DNA of 15,759 nt from CAZNRY01 sp964575675 (lineage in GTDB: Bacteria; Eisenbacteria; RBG-16-71-46; CAIMUX01; VGJL01). This document shows, piece after piece, positions 14,370 through 15,759 of the stretch (the first letter of the stretch is position 1; each line of letters opens with the position of its first letter). A model generated the notes under the pieces. That model saw only the letters and a list, made by a program, of their open reading frames with translations, did no database searches and was not told where the DNA came from. The stretch covers positions 1 through 15,759 of the forward strand of contig CAZNRY010000096.1 of NCBI GenBank assembly GCA_964575675.1, in the 5' to 3' direction. The position numbers and the translations under genes were made by a program.

Positions 14370-15194
14370 CTACCCCTTCACGCTGCCGGCCATGATCCCG
14401 CGGATGTACGCCCGCTGGAAGATCAGGAAGACGATCATCACCGGAAGGATCGTGAGCACGGAGCCGGCCATCATCAGCTCGAGGTCTTGCACGTGCTCCC
14501 CCGCAAGATTTGCGAGTGCGACGGGCAGCGTGTACTTCGCGCTGTCGCTCAGGATGATCAACGGCCACATGAAGTCGTTCCACGAGCTGAGGAAGACGAA
14601 CGTGGCCAGTGTGACCAGGATCGGCCGGATCACCGGTAGGACGATGGCATGAAAGATCCGCAGCTCCCCCGCTCCGTCGACGCGGGCCGCCTGCAGAAGC
14701 TCGTCGGGGATCCCAAGGACGTACTGGCGGATCAGGAATATTCCCAGGACGCTCGCGAGGTACGGGATGACAGCGCCGACGTAGGTGTTCACGAACCCCA
14801 TCTCCCGCAGGAGCAGGAAGAGCGGAAGCATCCCGACCTGGGACGGAACCACCAGGGCGATGATGAGGAGCCGGAAAACCCGGTCGCGCCCCCCGAAGCG
14901 AAGCTTTGCGAAGGCGTACCCCGCCATCCCATTGATCAAGACCGCCATGAGCGTCGCCACACTCGTGATCACCACGCTGTTGAGGAAGTTCCGAGCGATG
15001 TCCAGCCGCGTGAAGAGGGCCACGTAGTGCTCGAAGGTCGGACGCACGGGTAAGAACCGCGGCGGGATCACGTTCGCCTCACCCGCCGGGGTGAAGGAGG
15101 CCGAGACCATCCAGAGGAGCGGCACCAGCGTCACGGCCGCTCCAGCCAGGAGCGCCAGGTGAACCAGGAGCGTCCGTACGAAACTCCGGTTCAT
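14370..15194 (-). CDS. Carbohydrate ABC transporter permease, MalG-type (274 aa)
   Basis: Six hydrophobic helices are visible (about 8-30, 65-95, 105-128, 137-156, 197-220 and 240-262). The cytoplasmic EAA loop reads L-Q-A-A-R-V-D-G-A-G with I-V-L-P after it, the site that contacts the ATPase. It ends in the classic G-S-V-K-G tail of MalG/LacG-like permeases. I choose the ATG at 15194 because it overlaps the stop of the upstream permease (ATGA), has AGAGG 8 nt before it and gives a typical M-N-R-S start; the longer frame from 15293 only adds out-of-frame permease sequence. With the upstream permease it forms the inner-membrane channel of a CUT1-type sugar importer. The binding protein and ATPase are not in the window. 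Confidence 0.93.
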   Translation of the reverse strand: MNRSFVRTLLVHLALLAGAAVTLVPLLWMVSASFTPAGEANVIPPRFLPVRPTFEHYVALFTRLDIARNFLNSVVITSVATLMAVLINGMAGYAFAKLRFGGRDRVFRLLIIALVVPSQVGMLPLFLLLREMGFVNTYVGAVIPYLASVLGIFLIRQYVLGIPDELLQAARVDGAGELRIFHAIVLPVIRPILVTLATFVFLSSWNDFMWPLIILSDSAKYTLPVALANLAGEHVQDLELMMAGSVLTILPVMIVFLIFQRAYIRGIMAGSVKG

Positions 15195-15759
15195 CTCGGC
15201 GTCCTCTGCAGCCGCAGCTGGATCAGGGTCCCGGCGAGGGTGATCGCCAGCAGGATGAAGGCGATCGCCGATGCGATGCCGATCCGCCACCATCGAAATC
15301 CCTGTTCGTACATCAGCAGGACGATGCTGGTCGTGCTGCGCAGGGGCCCGCCCTGTGTCATCACGTACGGTTCAGCGAACAGCTGGAAGTAGCCGATCAT
15401 CGTCGTCACCGCGACGAACAGGAAGGTCGGAGCGAGCCCCGGCATCGTCACGTGGAGGAAGCGCTTCCACGCGGGCGCTCCGTCTACCGCGGCGGCCTCG
15501 TAGAGTTCTTCCGGAATACTCTGGAGCCCCGCCACGAAGATCAGCATGTTGTAGCCGAAGTTCTTCCAGATCGACAGCAGGATGATCGCCGGCATCGCCC
15601 ACCGCCGGTCGCCGAGCCAGTCGATCGGGCCGACCCCGATCCCGCCGAGCATGTAGTTCAGCAGGCCGTAGTGCGGGTGGTAGAGGTATCGCCAGACGAA
15701 CGCGACCGCCACGATCGTGGTCACGACCGGCGCAAAATAGACGGTCCGGAAGAAAATAC
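15191..15759 (-). CDS. Carbohydrate ABC transporter permease, MalF/UgpA-type (5' part beyond window)
   Basis: The frame is open to the window edge: F-F-R-T-V-Y-F-A-P-V-V precedes the internal GTG at 15724, as in the middle of MalF/UgpA-type permeases, so that GTG is not the start and roughly the first third of the protein is missing. The 188 visible residues hold the EAA motif E-A-A-A-V-D-G-A-P with T-M-P after it, and the late motif Y-V-M-T-Q-G-G-P, both characteristic of this subunit. It overlaps the next permease by 4 nt (ATGA), so the two are translationally coupled. Confidence 0.93.
   Translation of the reverse strand, partial: IFFRTVYFAPVVTTIVAVAFVWRYLYHPHYGLLNYMLGGIGVGPIDWLGDRRWAMPAIILLSIWKNFGYNMLIFVAGLQSIPEELYEAAAVDGAPAWKRFLHVTMPGLAPTFLFVAVTTMIGYFQLFAEPYVMTQGGPLRSTTSIVLLMYEQGFRWWRIGIASAIAFILLAITLAGTLIQLRLQRTPR

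Noticed and set aside
15194..15293. Longer start for the second permease (from 15293)
   Set aside because: The extra 33 residues are out-of-frame sequence of the upstream permease. The ATG at 15194 has the ATGA overlap, a ribosome site and the expected family N-terminus.

Overview
This is a GC-rich bacterial window, by eye over 60% G+C. Its accessory content is two cobalamin-domain radical SAM enzymes and a glycan-degradation locus built from NdvB-type GH94 proteins, a GH1 beta-glucosidase, a secreted six-hairpin glycosidase and a carbohydrate ABC transporter. It has no rRNA, tRNA or other marker that fixes the phylum. The style fits an uncultured soil or aquatic Gram-negative lineage, but that is only an impression.

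Layout. Positions 1-1035 hold no intact gene. They contain dispersed repeats (a 51-bp repeat at 209-259 and 886-936, and a roughly 295-bp repeat at 341-635) and the wrecked 3' end of an O6-alkylguanine-DNA alkyltransferase gene (640-882). Positions 1036-2583 and 2908-4359, both on the minus strand, encode two different B12-domain radical SAM proteins separated by a 324-nt spacer; the distal one has its own promoter-like site. The second protein's conserved N-terminus continues upstream of its first ATG, but is cut off from any good start codon by an in-frame amber codon. Positions 4500-5557 are again gene-poor and carry a second copy of the roughly 295-bp repeat (4843-5139) and a degenerate third copy of the 51-bp repeat.

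From 5558 a strong sigma-70-like promoter, followed at once by a perfect 9-bp inverted repeat, leads into a plus-strand operon of three genes. The first two together equal the C-terminal phosphorylase half of cyclic beta-1,2-glucan synthase (NdvB/Cgs), cut in two at an inter-domain linker and lacking the membrane GT84 synthase half. The third is a GH1 beta-glucosidase that overlaps the second gene by 4 nt. Converging on it from the right end is a minus-strand operon: two ABC sugar permeases (the first running off the window), then a 1059-residue exported protein with a CBM11/CIA30-like domain, an F5/8 discoidin domain and a six-hairpin glycosidase domain. A large imperfect hairpin sits between the convergent operons.

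Working model (inference): the exported glycosidase shortens an extracellular or periplasmic glucan, the ABC transporter imports the oligosaccharides, GH94 phosphorolyses them to glucose-1-phosphate and GH1 finishes the short products. Stand-alone GH94 1,2-beta-oligoglucan phosphorylases in Listeria sit beside a beta-glucosidase and an ABC transporter in the same way, so beta-1,2-glucan (sophoro-oligosaccharide) is the best substrate guess, though not proven by the sequence.
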